Position numbers and translations under genes: made by a program. This document shows positions 43,899-43,969 of a stretch of DNA of 43,969 nt, piece after piece. Position 1 is the first letter of the stretch. Each line of letters starts with the position of its first letter. The notes below the pieces were generated by a model. The model saw nothing but the letters and a program-made list of their open reading frames with translations. It was not told the origin of the DNA and ran no database searches. The stretch spans positions 1 through 43,969 of the forward strand of contig JBMFWD010000026.1 of assembly GCA_049965615.1 (NCBI GenBank), given 5' to 3'. The stretch comes from Acidobacterium sp049965615 (lineage in GTDB: Bacteria > Acidobacteriota > Terriglobia > Terriglobales > Acidobacteriaceae).

Positions 43899-43969
43899 CT
43901 ATCCTCCGGCAAAGCCGGAGGCTTTATGCGATTGGCCCCTCAAAGGGGCCTGAACGCACACTGCGGCAG
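43896..43969 (+). repeat. Double-hairpin interspersed repeat, copy 2 (reaches window end)
   Basis: The 74 bases match copy 1 at 72 positions, and both arms of the first hairpin pair over eight bases (CCTCCGGC-AAA-GCCGGAGG). The copy begins at the TAA of the SET-domain gene and continues to the last base of the window, so its true end is not seen. Confidence 0.8.

Overview
The window is a stretch of GC-rich chromosome with gene content, codon bias (strong C/G third positions) and intergenic hairpin repeats that suggest an Acidobacteriota member of the Acidobacteriaceae/Terriglobia type. This placement is an inference from gene content and style; no rRNA or other phylogenetic marker is present. 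I see about 38 protein genes, no tRNA or rRNA, no CRISPR array and no prophage. One IS remnant lies at the left edge.

Layout. 1-500: 3' end of an ISL3-type transposase and two hairpin terminators. 510-3391 (-): thioredoxin, then homoserine kinase and threonine synthase (thrC-thrB, overlapping). 3485-6143 (+): a compact molybdate operon made of an HTH-Mop/TOBE regulator, modA, modB and a ModC without its own TOBE domain; an iterated AAATTCGT array sits in front of it. 6149-11235 (-): PspC-like protein, alpha/beta hydrolase, unknown protein, lysA and a secreted type-B carboxylesterase, tightly packed. 11383-12005 (-): a Phd/VapB-PIN toxin-antitoxin locus whose toxin carries an amber codon at position 3. 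12048-17449: exported TPR and hypothetical proteins, frataxin-like CyaY and a GT2 glycosyltransferase. 17471-22954 (-): HrpB helicase, a small unknown protein and a membrane Ser/Thr kinase with TPRs.

23321-29264 (+) is the most interesting block. A PDZ-multi-TM-GAF-PAS histidine kinase overlaps an NtrC-type sigma-54 activator (with GAFTSA instead of GAFTGA), followed by an MlaE permease and an MlaF-type ATPase (with Ser in place of the catalytic Glu). A good sigma-54 (-24/-12) promoter match lies 56 nt before the kinase start codon. A convergent SpoIIE/RsbU-type phosphatase follows. I infer an envelope-sensing, possibly self-regulated lipid-transport control module.

31512-36388: glutaryl-CoA dehydrogenase, a RES-Xre toxin-antitoxin pair, an exported metallo-beta-lactamase-fold protein with a non-canonical metal motif, and an AraC regulator. 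36436-39242 (-): mazG, a GNAT acyltransferase and a MenC-like OSBS/N-succinylamino acid racemase; the last two resemble a known D-to-L amino acid conversion pair. 39316-43969: prepilin peptidase, DinB-like protein, cytochrome P450, exported TPR protein and a SET-domain protein with a post-SET Cys cluster. Two near-identical copies (72 of 74 bases) of a double-hairpin repeat lie directly after the stop codons of the prepilin peptidase and SET genes; the window ends inside the second copy.
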